64,000 nt of DNA from Capitella teleta (GCA_000328365.1 KB311295.1:9590-73589), one strand, 5' to 3'. Positions 23,444-35,980 are shown, numbered from the stretch's first letter. Notes: generated by a model from the letters alone, not told the origin. Made by a program: numbers and translations.

Positions 23444-24840
23444 AGACATTGATTCATCAATAATCCTACGCAGAGAAAACTACACACAAAGAGAGAACAA
23501 TAAGAAAACTTGCCTATTTTGCTTCATGAAAAAATCTAGTTTATGATAATTTTTTTTTTCTGTATTATAATCATGTTCCTTGTTCACAAAGTTTATCTTT
23601 CTCTAAAATTACGATTTTTATTTTTTTCGTATGGAGTAAGAACTTTGTTCTTTCTTTCCATCTTCATTCTCAGGTTTATGTTGTATTAGTTTTGAAAAGT
23701 TCATAATTATATAATTTATATTGCCCAATCAAAATCTTCAAGATATGTGTAACAATTTTAATGGATTTAATTTACACTCTACTTTGAGCATCTTAACGAC
23801 TGTGAAAAATCACAATATTTTCATCTTTATACTATTACAGGATCTATTGGGCAGTGTAGTACACATTTTACAAGTGCTCTCTTTCCGTTCATTCCTAAAC
23901 CAGTATTTTTTTTACTTTACCCAATCAACAATTTAATATCTTCATCAATGCTCAATTATTGATCATTTCTCCTCTGTTATATAATTCTACCTCTGATTGA
24001 TTTATAGATTACCAAAATTAATATTGTCCTATTCAACTCCATTGTGCTGGCTGTAGTTATTTAAACTAACCATAATGTTATATAATTTATTACATTTTAT
24101 TGCAGCCTGTGTAATAGAGGACTTGCAAGTGTTAACATGTGCAACAGATGGCCCAGAAAATTAGTAGCATGACTCATCAAAGGCAATAGCATATGTAGAT
24201 ATGCTATTGCCCGATTATGTAATAGACCCTCAGAGGGCCTGATATCATGGCAGCGCGAAGGGCATTATTATGATGGTAATGCCATGCATAATAACCATGT
24301 CATAACCTACTCATCTGGCTGTCGAGTTGTCATGTAACATAATGACTATATTCCACCGTGAATCATCCAAGTGATTTCGTTAACACATCCCTATAGTGCT
24401 TATAGGTCTATAAATATATTATCGTATTGAGACCACGAATGTGTAACGCATTGGTTCTGAATTTGATAAAGTCCAATCAGGTTTCAAAACGTTCTTTCTC
24501 TAGTCAAATGCGAATCATCGTCACCACAAATAACTTGGAAACCCTTCTCTTTCTTTGGTCACCGCCTCATCACATCGTCACCAATCATAGGGCCCTTGTC
24601 TTCATCATAACGCACATTTTTTTCTAATCAAGAACCGACTCTTTCCTTTCTGTTCGATTGTCGTAACTATGGCAACCATTCGATTCCATAATAATGTAAT
24701 TTTATGACATTCTTCGCTCGTAAGATTATTCATGGGAATAAATTGGTGCGCTATTCTCAAATCCTCTTCTGTTCATGTCTTGTACATGTATCAGAAAATG
24801 CATGTATCCATGTATAGAGTTATGTAAACGTGGAATGAAG
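23444..24840. other. Spacer downstream of the glycosyltransferase
   Basis: AT-rich 3' flank with no coding exon. A perfect 13-bp stem with a 4-nt loop occurs at 24182-24211 (GGCAATAGCATAT and its complement). Confidence 0.4.
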
Positions 24841-24849
24841 TTCAAAAGA

Positions 24850-25245
24850 AACGAGGAGGCTAAAAGTGTTTTGATGGTATGGATGGGTATTTGCCCATGC
24901 TACAGAAATGCACTTGTTTTGCAGTTTTGTTCAAAGATTATCTTAATGCCCGACGGTACATCGATGGTTAACGCCTGCCTTCCTTCACAGAAGCACACCC
25001 AGGCATCACATTTCAACGTGACAACGCCCGTCCCCATTCCATTGCCACCAGAGTGACTTGGGAATTCCTACATTTTAGCTATGTCCATGCATGTTATGCC
25101 CTGAAATAACATCTACAATGTATTCCTGATCTGAATCCAGTTTAACCTGCGTGGGGAATTAGGAATACTGGGATGAGCTTGGCCGACGAGCAGTAGACAC
25201 TGTTCGGTGGTGACTGGGCATAGTTCCAGCAACAAGACACCAGTC
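24850..25245 (+). pseudogene. Decayed Tc1-like transposase fragment
   Basis: Translation across frames gives the C-terminal half of a Tc1/mariner transposase: a VLMVWMGI segment (normally IMVWGGI), ARRYIDG, then HPGITFQRDNARPHS, then PDLNPV, then WDELGRRAV. The DNARPH and PDLNP motifs are diagnostic of the catalytic domain. At least three in-frame stops (after RYIDG, in the segment before PDLNP, and just after it) and at least two frame changes show it is dead. The N-terminal DNA-binding half and the terminal repeats were not found. Confidence 0.8.
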
Positions 25246-25585
25246 GATTGGGGTTCCCCACGAGGCATGGTAATTAAGCCATCTCACAGCATATAGGATC
25301 ACACGCCATATCCTCATATAACAGAATGCATTGTACATGTATGCGAATAAGGAGTGAGAATTGCAATGAGACCCAATTAAGGAGTCATACAGGGTATGCG
25401 CATCCGCTCTGTATATGCCACAGCACGGTGTCACCAACAGTTGACTGACATTAACAAAATTCATAAATTAACAATGTGCAGAAATGGTTTGCGTTAGGAC
25501 ATGCATGTACCTCGTGTATCATGGAATCTGTACATTCGAGTCCGGATACCATGCATTAACTTATTATGTCATGTATAGTAATGTG

Positions 25586-25641
25586 CGTTTCCTTTGAAGT
25601 TCAGTACAGAATTAATTCTAAACTGTATATCAAAGGAAACG
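25586..25641. repeat. 56-bp imperfect hairpin
   Basis: CGTTTCCTTTGA at the left pairs exactly with TCAAAGGAAACG at the right. The inner part (CAGT...AGAATTAATTCT...ACTG) continues the stem with bulges, so the hairpin resembles a microRNA precursor in size. Expression is unknown. Confidence 0.5.
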
Positions 25642-25649
25642 ATTCATGA

Positions 25650-27270
25650 TGAAGTCAGACAAGCGACTGAATGGCCAACTCTGACGCAATGAACCGTAAT
25701 GTATGGATGTATACATGCATAACTATAGTTCACACGTCAGTTCCCGTTAATTCAGCCTCTTTCGTTCATATCAAGGGTTGCGTTATTATAGACACTTCCT
25801 GATTACCTGAGTACCAGACTGCATGACATGTTGCACGTGAAGGTGTACAGCAGTACAAGTATAGAAGGAGTCTTTGGCTGAAATCGGCTCGTTACAGGGC
25901 TGTAATCCTATAATTTATATCATACATGTATCATGATGTATGACCTATTTATAGACCTTGGCCTAATTAGATTGGGGCCGACGGGCCGCTTGCTTACAAG
26001 TTCGATTGCTGAAAAGTCCGAATTCCCAATGCATACAATATACACACGTATCAGCATAATTCCCCAACCCTAACCATAACACTTATAAACTTGGACTTGT
26101 GAGAATTCGGAGTTGTGAACCGATCCCAGCCTAATCAAGGCCACATTTACGAAGTCTAAACGAATAATACTGAAAATTATTGAGCAATTTACCAGAATTG
26201 CAGCATCTACAGCATGATACAGGCACTGAGAAACCAGTGCCATATGCGGATGGTTCAGTACCATAAATTATCCAGTATTATAAATAGCAAATGGTGTATC
26301 TTCAATTTTCGTTTCTATCAAGATCTTTGAGTCAATGCCACTTGGTAGCAGACGCCGGATGTTAGTGGTGTAGCCAATTCTTAGTGGAATTCTACCAGGG
26401 GAAGAGTTTGATCTGGGGACGCTATGATTGTCATTCGCCTTTCATGTTCGATGTGCTGCTCAGGTGAGCGATCGTTTTCTTAGTATATAATTGTACGAAG
26501 AATCAACAGAATCGCACGGATCTGTCTGCAAATTCAAGGACAACCGAACCCCTGTTTGTATTCATGTACTTTCTCGGCTTACATGTAGCAGTATTTATTT
26601 GAATGCAACTCATGTATGCTATTAATCAACCAGATTAGACTGCACACTGTACATGCACCTTCTATATCAAAGCATTGCTCATGACCTCTTTCCCTTCCCT
26701 CCATCTCAAACCCATTCCCCAATTTTCCCTGTCTCGCCCTCTCGCCCTCTTTCTCTGATGGACGTCACGGAATCGAATTTCACCCGAATCCCGCGCATTT
26801 CCAGTTTGAAGTGAATCACTGATGCTTCAATTCCGCTCCGCTCCGAAACGACACGTCGAAATCAACGATGGCAATTCAGAATTTTTATGCTCTGAACTAT
26901 GAATGGAAGAAACCCAGCTCCGGGGCAATGGCTCCGGTAAGAAAGGAATTTCGCCCCAAATGCTCGTATAGCCTGAACATTAAGCGGAATTGGCTGCCGA
27001 AATGGCGATATGAAAGAGCTGCAAAATGGTGGAAGGATGCACCTGCAAAGAAGCGATGTGATGGACAACGTGAATGACATGAACAATATCTTAATTTAGC
27101 ATTGCATCCAGCACACGGCATTCTAGCTGCACGATATTCGATCTCGACAATTAACGCTGGCATCGCACGAGTAATTAAAACATGGCAGATGCAAGGCTTA
27201 TTAATCATCATTCAGGTGGTTATCATGAAAGATCATCACGAATCTTTCACTAATTGACACTTTTAATCGG

Positions 27271-27308
<38 letters not shown>

Positions 27309-27740
27309 TATCTGATAATTATTATCAAATTTCAAGGGAGGTTTCTTCACAGAGGCACCACATACGCACACAATAAAAACTATGTCACAATAAATACATA
27401 TCAGCATTCAATTTGGGTCGTTTTACCGCACGTCACCAATCCATCCCATATGTCGACGAAATCCTTAGCTTAGGTGATCACATATTTCATCGAGGAATGT
27501 GCAAGTAATGCCTTGCCGATCTCAGTCCTCGAGGTGTGTTAATCTCGACGCATTTGTTGGTCGCCGTGGCTGACACAGGCCGACTCCAGCGACATTACGG
27601 AAATTGCAGCGACGGTTTCTGTTCATTTCGTACAGGTACAAGCAACAATGTCACAGTCTGCAACGATCCCTTCTTACATAACATAAACATGTAACATGAG
27701 ATCTCAAAATGCATATAATTATAACATGTGATGTATTAGT
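25650..27740. other. Gene-free spacer
   Basis: No supported exon. A GC-richer patch near 26760-26900 with GACGTCAC and several CpGs may be a promoter or CpG-rich remnant. An A-run of about 31 bp lies at 27274-27304. Confidence 0.35.
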
Positions 27741-28014
27741 AAGTTAAAGAAGAAACCTAAATGCATACATGTAAAGATGAATCTTACTATATTGAATGAC
27801 AAGCACCTTTAATAATAACGGGAAAGGAAATGACACCGACAATAATATATTTTGTAAACAACGTATTGTAAAATACGTACGTACATACATGCAATTAGGA
27901 ATTGGCCGCCAACACTGATTTGCAATCGCAAGATTCGAGACATCCATTATTACGTCACCGATATTGTCAATTTTGTACATTGCACAATGCTGGATTGATA
28001 AATTCTGACATTGA

Positions 28015-29017
28015 CTATGTTGTGGTCGTGGTGACATCATTGGGGGCAGCCCACCAGTCATTGGCCAAGCGGAGACACGCGAAGAACAGGGCTACGAACC
28101 CACCGACGAACAGAAGAGTTGGCCAAAACATGAGATTCAAGAGGAAGAATCGACCATGGGTCAGCGGAGAGTGACCAGACGCTGACCGCCAGGGAATGTA
28201 GTAACAGTGAATGGTATCCCCAGGTAGGGGTAGCGGCTGAGAAGGAGGCGTCCAGGCACCCGGGTTGGATTGGCAGCGCTGAGAGTTGAAACAGGGAGTC
28301 TGGAAGAACATTCAATTACACATGTATATATAGCTTACACATTGTCTTAGTGATATGCCGAGAAGTACAGTTTGGTTTTGTTTGATTTACTGTTGGTATT
28401 ATTGTAAGCAGTTGTGATATAAGCAGCTATGGTTGTTTATGCATGCGTACAATTAAGCAAAGGCAGACCTATATACATATATACAGCCCGTTCCGTCGTA
28501 AACAACCCTAGATTTGCCTCATATACCATTCATAAATGTGCAATTGGGATGAATGAACTCACGGGATACGAACAAACATGGTCTGCTCGTGAATGACTTA
28601 AAATATACTGCAGCAAATGTATAAGTCTGGAAACCCGTTACGAACTGAGCAAACAGCGTGACTTTCCTCCCTCCCTTTTTGCGGGGGCGGGTATCCATGC
28701 ATACACATATATCCATATAGGTATTTACCAACCTGTTCATTGCAATCGGTTGATTCAATCAACGATTGATGCAAGTATCCACTCCCAGAGTGACCATCGT
28801 AGAAGCTATACGACACTCTGACCGCCGTGCAGTTGACCAATGAAGTGACATTGGTATGTCCGGCAGTGGTCACTTCCTCGACGTAGCACCTGGTCTTCAG
28901 TAGTGCGTTGGCCGACACAGTTGGAGCGACGAAACAGAATGAGAAGACAAGAACAAGACAGATTCCCAAGAGTAGACACAGCACGCTGAGCAGGATGCTC
29001 ACCTTGGCCCCCAACAT
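28015..29017 (-). CDS. KCNMB/TipE-like two-pass channel auxiliary subunit, 189 aa
   Basis: Predicted plasma-membrane auxiliary subunit of a BK (Slo1) potassium channel, or a TipE-type sodium-channel subunit. Two coding exons join in phase 0: 29017-28733 and 28299-28015. The 189 aa total is close to the 191 aa of human KCNMB1. TM1 is about residues 5-32 (ILLSVLCLLLGICLVLVFSF). The extracellular loop has NVT and NCT glycosylation sites and cysteines in RCYVEE, NCTAV, DCNEQ, PCFNSQRC and IHCYYIP. TM2 begins with LMFWPTLLFVGGF, which recalls the SLFWPTFLLTGG of KCNMB. A short cytosolic tail ends in a run of Thr. The donor CAG|GTTGGT is slightly unusual, with GTAAAT 5 bp away, but only the former keeps the frame. 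TipE is the main alternative. Confidence 0.8.
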
Positions 29018-29113
29018 CTTCCCAAATGCCTCCTCACAGGCAGCGTTATTTCACCCTTGGTGCTTGGAGGGAAAGTGAGCATCGCCGGTTGAGTGTTTAC
29101 AGTGGCGCATGCC

Positions 29114-29121
29114 TCTTATAA
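29114..29121 (-). promoter_or_regulatory. TATA box of the KCNMB-like gene
   Basis: CTTATAAG on the minus strand lies about 97 bp upstream of the start codon at 29017, placing transcription start near 29085 with a leader of about 70 nt and no intron needed. Confidence 0.55.
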
Positions 29122-29401
29122 GGCCCTGTTATTGCTGCTTTGATTCCCTGCCTGGCGCTGTGTGTGTTGCGCTCAAAGCGAGACCCCAGCGGATCCTTAG
29201 CAGCTGTCGCCCGGACTGGTATTATATGAAGGACTCGTGAGGGTTAGGAGACGATTTGAAGATATAGCGATGAGATGTATTTCAGCGTGATTCAAGTTGT
29301 AACAATATGACATGAATGAGGTAGTTTTCTCTTTGTTTATGGTTAAGCAATATTCTGAATACACTGGCCGATATAAGAGAAAGGAATAAGATACATGGAA
29401 T

Positions 29402-29475
29402 AAGATAAGATAAGATAATGGTTTATTGCTGAGACGAGCCATTGAACCCATTTACAATGATTGTCCTGTTCACAG
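29402..29475 (-). repeat. Possible LINE 3' end with (GATAA)n tail
   Basis: On the minus strand the sequence reads TTGTAAATGGGTTCAATGG, then AGCAATAAACCATTATC followed by four TTATC units. A CAATAAA motif followed by a short tandem tail is the usual shape of CR1-like non-LTR 3' ends. A similar GCAATAAACTATTATTATT occurs near 42277-42297. Confidence 0.35.
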
Positions 29476-29775
29476 ATATAGTCCTGATTTAGCCTGCATA
29501 CATAATACGGGTATATACATGAATGATAATGAAACATTATGCAGTCTGGTAGGTCAAAAGGTAGCTATTAAGTAATAACCAAAAATAGGATATATACAAA
29601 ATTGTGAGATGAGGCGACAAAATAAAGAATGAATACATTATAAAAACATGTAAACAGTAAGCAGTTGTCAGTACACCGGGTTAATAACATACAGTACATG
29701 CATGCACGTATAGTGCACGTGAATGCCATCTCGAAATCGTGAAACATTCGGTATCAATGTCGTCGATGAACCTTT

Positions 29776-32700
29776 TTAGCAGGTATTGGAGCTCAGTCTA
29801 AACTTGGAGTTTCCAGTGAATTGCGTTGGAAGCCCGTTCTTCGGATGTGGCACAGGGAAGTATTCCATGGCTGGAGTGTCTCCCTCCAAGAGGTCCCAGG
29901 AGCAATTCCTGACCAGTTCTGTAACCAAAACCTTGAGGAGCAGCCTAGCGAAGTCCTTCCCGGCACAGGACCGACTGCCTGATCCGAAAGGCAGGAAGTC
30001 CTTGACGTTGGATGCATCTCCGTTCTCGACTCTCTGCCACCGATCAGGATCGAAGTCTTTGTTGTTGTCGTTGATGAACGTGTCTTCGTGCGTTTCTCTG
30101 ATGGAGTACACGACACACCAATCCTTTGGAATCTGATATCCCTGCAAAATATTGAAAAATATATCAAATAAACGCTGAGCTTTTATCAACTCACGTCAAG
30201 CTCAAAAGTTTTCAGGGATTTTCTAAAGCCTCCGCCAATCGGTGGGAGGAGTCTGAGAACCTCTTTGACGATGTTGTTGATGTATTCCAGTTGACCCAGA
30301 GATTCGAAGGCCAATGGTTCATCAAGGTTATCCAGACCATTGTGACATATTTCGGTGTAGGCTTTCTTAAGAACGTGTTGGTTTGACGCCAGAAGGTTGA
30401 CAGTTGAACACGCTGCGCTGGCTGTTGTTTCGTAGCCGGCAAAGAGAAGTTCTAAAGCAAGGTCTTTGAGGTTGTCGTCCGAGATGGCTTCTCCTTCGGC
30501 CGCTCCATGTTGCAGCACCAGCGATAGGGCATCCGACCCAACCAATCCGCTTGTGCCATCCTGCATGGAATTGCGTCTCATTTCTATGCATTCTCCGATC
30601 TTTTTTAAAAGTATGTGTCTTGCTTGTAAAGCCTGTGCAAACGAATAATTAGTATAACTATAGGCATATAACATCCGATAGAGGGAGGTATATACACTTA
30701 CACGGTAATATCCGCTGCCTGGGATATTCAGTGGAACAGAGAACATATTGCTGGAGAAGGGAATGAACACCTTGAGGACATCATCTTGGTCTTTCTCGCT
30801 GAGATCAAAGCCAAGGATCACACGGCAGACCACAGCAAAGGTCAGCCGCTTGATCTCTGGGTAGGCCTTGATGCTGCCCAGGCCACACCACTTGATGACG
30901 TGGCTGCGAATGATGTGTTGGCATTCCTCCATGTACGACTTCAGGGCTTGGTGCGAGAACGCCCGCAGCAGGATCTTTCGGCGCTGTTTGTGCACGTGAC
31001 CATGTGACATGGACAGGGAGCCGGCACCGAGCAGCGTCTGTGCACTGGTCGGCCATAGGGCGGCAACGAGGCAGTGCTCCCCGTTCAAGATGCGGTGCAC
31101 GTTCTCGGCGCCTATCACTCGTATGGTCGGTCGGCCTAGGATGTGCGTCTTGAAGACATCGCCGTGGACTTTACGTCTGAACTGGGAGAAATCCCTCATC
31201 TGAGATAAAATGAATTATACTTGAGTTAATTGTAGTTAGACCCAACACCACGTACCCAAATTAAAAAGTTGAGGGTTTCGCCAATGAAGGGAAGACCCAT
31301 GTTTCCCGGTGGCAGCGGGAGGGGGGAGTTCTTGTCCCTTTGGCCATCGCAATACATCGTCCACAAGCGACATGACACGAGGAAGAGGATGACCGGGGTC
31401 AGGACAGGGGTGAGAAACGTAAGCAACATCCTCGCTAGCAGAAGGGAGCTGCGGGAAAAGAGAAATCCCAGTGAAGGATGCACGGTGAAGGAGGATTTTT
31501 CATTTGTCTTCTCTTATATTCAGTTGGCGACTCAACTTTTGGGCGAACAATATTTCTTTAACACACACATAACAAACTGTTCCAGATTTTTCTGTTTCAT
31601 TTTATTTCCATGCTGTGTTTCCCAAGTTCCTGAATAATAGAATTGTTCAACTCACTCTAATAATTAAGTTGCCTCATAACTTAAACCGAGCTCCTCTGTC
31701 GATTGGGCGAATAAGTCCTAATTATACTACCCTCAACATCACCTCATTAAGACATCGCCGCAATTTCGCCCTCGCCTGCTTCATGTTCAAATTAAACAGC
31801 AATCGTCTGCCACGCAAGCTCTCCAAATATAGACCCATCCCTCATACCAACCCATACAACACGCGGAACTGTGTTTTGCGTGCGCCATATGTGCCTTACC
31901 CGTGCCTACGTCTTCTCGACCGTTCTCCTTTTCTTTTCGGCCTGAAAATTTTGAACTTCATTTCCCATACCTTTCATTCTCTTCCGGACATTTCCTCTTT
32001 TAAATCATCTCTTCGCGAGTCATCATATTACATGCCACTCGCACAAATTTATTACTAAATATTCTGCAAATTTATGACCTGTCAAGAGGACCTCCTCATG
32101 ACATGTACTGAATAAAGTTTTCTATTGAAAAAAAAAAAAAAAAAAAATACACTCATTGGTCCCATCAAGTCTGTTTTCATGGCGATTGCAGTGCGCTCAA
32201 TCGTTACTCGGATTTATTGACTTGGTTTGCTAATTTGATTGTTTTAAATGTGCTTCACGAACTTTTCTTATCTTCGTCACAATCAATTCATACGTACAAT
32301 GATCCATTCGAGCGTTGAAGTTTCTTCGAGGGATAGAAATACTAACATAATTTGTCTTGGTATTTGCAAAAGCGTATTTACATGTATGTATATGTACTAG
32401 CAAACATCTTGCCCTGAAATGACCAAATCCGGGATATTTTCTAAGATATCGTGCATGACCATTCCATGCGCAATGTTTGCAGCAAAACCGGGGCACGGCG
32501 ACGAAGCATGTAGCATTAAAACGTTCGAATGGATTATTCTACCACCACAAAAGACGACCTTACGAAACTTGCTATTTTCGTTGGCGGTATTCAGCTTTAA
32601 TGGTCAAAGGCTATATCCCGACAAGGGCAAAGGACCTAGATACATGGAATATGCGTGATTATGTGCAATTTCATTTTGTACTCGTACTTAGTCAAAACTT

Positions 32701-33753
32701 GATTGAGTGAGCATATTATAACATGCTGAATAATATTTATTTCAGCATGTCGATATAGCAATATGTATTTGCGTGGGGAGAGATTTACATTACATATAAT
32801 TCCAAACACCGCGGGGCGGTATGTTGTTTGAACACTTGTTAGGCAGAGGGATGATGCTAGATTTGTCTTCAAGAGGCCAACGTTCAGTTACGAATTCTTT
32901 TTTTTTTTCTTTTGGGGGGGGGGGGGGGGGGGTTTGTGAATTTCTCTTCTGTTCGGCGAGCAGATTAGGCCTAAACATGTTTTTGGACATTTGGGTCAAA
33001 ACGTCAAGGGAATCCAAACATTGACGACCCCTTGAACCTGAGCGGTCAGGAAAAACAGTTTACGCTTCTCGTGATCAAGGCGACTTAATTAAAATCGGAA
33101 AATATTATAATATTAAATTAATTTAACATAATAGTGTAAAAAGGGTTGATGGTATCTCAATGTGCTCTGACCAATTTACACTGTTGTTATATATGGTGTA
33201 CGCGAGGGTTGCCCAAATAGAAAGTGAGCGCAGGGTAATGCTGTCTCGATAACTCAGGTATAATTATTATTTAAAGTGAACGTGGATCGTGTTTGGATGT
33301 TATACTATCATTCACGGTGATTAATGGCTTGGTACGACCAGTCCACGAAACAATTGAAATATTTCCGCTTCACTTAGCCAAATCTCGAACATTGCATTTG
33401 CTATTTGGGTGCTACACAATTGGGTTTACCCATTATTAATTAATTGCGTTACATTTAAATTGTGAAATCAAGCGTGGAACAATAAAATAGCGTAATCGCA
33501 CTTTGAATCGAACTTTTTGAAAGCTATTATCAAAATAAAAATTTATAATGCAATTGAGATGAAAAATCGCCCCCCCCCCCAAAAAAAAATGCTGAAAATC
33601 TGAAATAATATTATTACAATTAGAGATAAAATCGTGTAATTCACATTGATTAACGCTTAAAATGTTAATATAATAGACTCACTCAGCATGCAGTGTGAGG
33701 GTTGCGTCAAACAGAGTCCGGATACTGGAGACGTTGGATTGAATGGTCTCCAT
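29776..33753 (-). CDS. CYP26: CYP26-family cytochrome P450 (retinoic acid hydroxylase), 521 aa
   Basis: CYP26 enzymes clear all-trans retinoic acid by 4-hydroxylation at the ER membrane. Five coding exons with matching phases: 33753-33683, 31448-31256, 31199-30702, 30632-30195 and 30141-29776. Exon 1 (METIQSNVSSIRTLFD) ends GA and exon 2 starts C, making GAC, after a strong CCCGCAG acceptor. The membrane anchor follows (LLTFLTPVLTPVILFLVS). Diagnostic CYP26 blocks are LPLPPGNMGLPFIGETL, HILGRPTIRVIGAENV, the I-helix FAGYETTAS (about residue 318), KEVLRLLPPIGGGFRKSLKTFE (ExxR about 380) and the heme loop FLPFGSGSRSCAGKDFA (Cys about 459). All catalytic landmarks are present and the length is normal. 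I cannot assign it to A1, B1 or C1. Intron 1 is 2.2 kb and holds a LINE fragment; the other introns are about 50-70 bp. Confidence 0.93.
31640..32146 (+). mobile_element. 5'-truncated LINE 3' end in CYP26 intron 1
   Basis: The segment encodes the last part of a non-LTR reverse transcriptase (SLRHRRNFALACFMFKL, then LPRKL and the final ISSFKSSLRE). About 60 bp of 3' UTR with AATAAAG and a 19-base A-tail (32128-32146) follow the stop. The C-terminal frame is open for about 145 codons, so the insertion is not very old. It is antisense to CYP26. The clade is probably within the CR1/I/Jockey assemblage. Confidence 0.75.
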
Positions 33754-34225
33754 GACTACTGACTACAGGTGACCACTGTGTTCACTGCTCGCTGACCAGA
33801 AGCAAATATAAATTACTAGCATTGAAATCGGTCAGCGAAGTTAAATGCACGACGAAGATGAATCGCGTAGGCTCAGTCATTGCATCATCGGATTGCGTAA
33901 CATTACAATCCAAACAGCTTCAAAAATCGTTTGATTTACACAATTGAGCGACGTGCGTGGATATTTGAATGATAAAGCATCGTAGTAATTATCACACCGG
34001 TGATTTAATTGCGTAATATGACATAATAACTGGTGTCCATTGTCAGGACCACGAGACTCTCTCTATTCGATCGCTGTCAACGTTTTCAACCAAACAAGCT
34101 TGAGCTCACGTACGTGACCGCCAAACTTGGCGGAAATTCCAGACCACTTTCTAAACGATTCGTCATCCATTTGCCTTCGCGCGGGAGATTCGAAAAACGC
34201 GTGACCCGAGGCACTGAAACGGACG

Positions 34226-34234
34226 CTATATAAA
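34226..34234 (+). promoter_or_regulatory. TATA box of a plus-strand transcript
   Basis: CTATATAAA is followed about 30 bp later by a pyrimidine-rich start region and, at 34320, a CAG|GTAAAA splice-donor-like site. This could be a short first exon of a transcript divergent from CYP26 (start codon 33753). No downstream coding exon was found. Confidence 0.4.
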
Positions 34235-34259
34235 CTTCCACCCCACTTGGATCTTTAAC

Positions 34260-34275
34260 AGCTCTTTTCAGAGCT
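34260..34275 (+). other. Histone-mRNA-like stem-loop
   Basis: AGCTCT-TTTC-AGAGCT forms a perfect 6-bp stem with a 4-nt loop, differing from the metazoan histone 3' stem-loop consensus (GGCTCTTTTCAGAGCC) only at the base pair closing the stem and in its flanks. It sits just downstream of a TATA box, with no histone reading frame nearby and no clear purine-rich downstream element. Confidence 0.4.
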
Positions 34276-34329
34276 TCTCATTTTCTCTATTTCCTACAGA
34301 ACCCGCACATACCGACCCAGGTAAAAGCG

Positions 34330-35980
34330 AGTAAAATTCGACTCACCACCACCACCAGGACCTTGGTCCTTGATCCTTCAAGCTTCAAGCTTCGACCACT
34401 CGACCAGACCAGAGGACAAGGCTCGTCGATACATGGGGGCTGTCGCCCACCTGTTTAAATATCATATTATTATTTCGACTTTCCCACATTAACACCATTC
34501 CCTTTTGCTGCCCTCGTCAATTGACTTCTGCCATTATCACCTCTACCTTATGTTAATGAAGATAGGAGATATGTCTGTGCGAGCTTACGTTTGAAAACTG
34601 ATACCGGGTTGATACCGGGTGATAGCCAGATGGGCTGGTTGGTATCTGCACATATCATTTGTTGTAAACAATGCAGGATTTTTCGAATAATGAACGATTA
34701 TTCAAATTCCACACAATTCTCCGTCCCACTCCACACAATTTGCCGTCCGTTAATGATATGCAAATGATAAGCCGGACATTCTCCGTCATCCGTATCCCCA
34801 CTGTGCATATACTCACTCGTACAAGGATTTATACAAACAATGGTTCCTTATCCATATAATCTCAAACAGTTTACTGTATCACCGTCGGATAACAAGTTAA
34901 ACTAGAACATAATTATTTCGATCTGTGTCAAAATTATAAGCACCGTGGTATCACAGACAATGGTCCAACGTGCGCCGAGAGAGACGGCAGGATGCCCCTG
35001 GATGTGATGTCATCCACAGTTCCACATCTGGAGCTTCCACAACAAAGATATTGCAGTATACGCGGCAATCAAAGCCAATCTAATCAGTATACTTATACAT
35101 GTACCTAGAGTTATTGCAACAGAATATCACGTACATCATTAAATGCATAAAATAAGGTACATAATAATCAAAATATACATGGTTTGGATGTCTCTGGATG
35201 AGTCAATTAGCTCAATTTACTTAGCTTACTATTTTATACGAACACTTATTTATTACAATTTTTTTTTCTCCGGACGGAATAATGGTAAAGCGATAGACCA
35301 CAAAACGTCAATAACAAGCAATTGTAGGGCATACTTAATGTTATTATTCTTCCAGGATGCATACACGTTTTGTGACGCGACAACAATTTGCCCTTAATTT
35401 GTTATTCAACAGTCATTCCCCAATGGTTTTCTGTATAGAGCAGAGTTGACCCTTGCACGGAATGCGTAGGAGAGACTAAGGTGCCTGCACAACAATCAGA
35501 GCGACTAAAGAGTAAATACTTCTTTGAAAATAATATAACTCGGTTTGAATACATGTGTTAACTATTTGGTTCTTGCGTGAGTTGAAACTCGGATAGTTCA
35601 ATTACTGATTCACTGTATACCGCAAGTAGTACAATCAACAGGTATCTTTTCTTTGGAATGAAATGTACCTGTAGGCTATTATACATTTACATGCATCGAC
35701 TGATTATATATGCGTAGGCGTAATAGTGGTAATGCGGTGATAGTGCGTGTAACGGATATATCCAGGGCTTACGACAGCGTGTCTGTTAATGGGGATGATC
35801 TGGAATTCGACCTAATGCCTTTGACGTCAGAATATTCCCCTTTGTAATCACGATACTCGCATTACAGAGACAATCAGACAAGCACTGGGCGCTTTTAGGT
35901 TTCGGCCAGGAATTCAATGAGATCATTATGTAACCGAGGATTCAGGATGATCGTCGTCTACATGTTGTGGAACTGGCGGT
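34330..35980. other. Gene-free spacer
   Basis: Mostly AT-rich. No exon or transposon coding remnant was recognised. Confidence 0.4.

Noticed and set aside
26868-27077. Small basic 69-codon plus-strand frame
   Set aside because: The opposite strand is also open in two frames and no homology is recognised. Treated as chance.
33690-34000. Retinoic-acid response element (DR5) upstream of CYP26
   Set aside because: Half-site-like GGTCA and AGTCA sequences occur, but none pair as RGKTCA-N5-RGKTCA. No RARE can be claimed in the region read.
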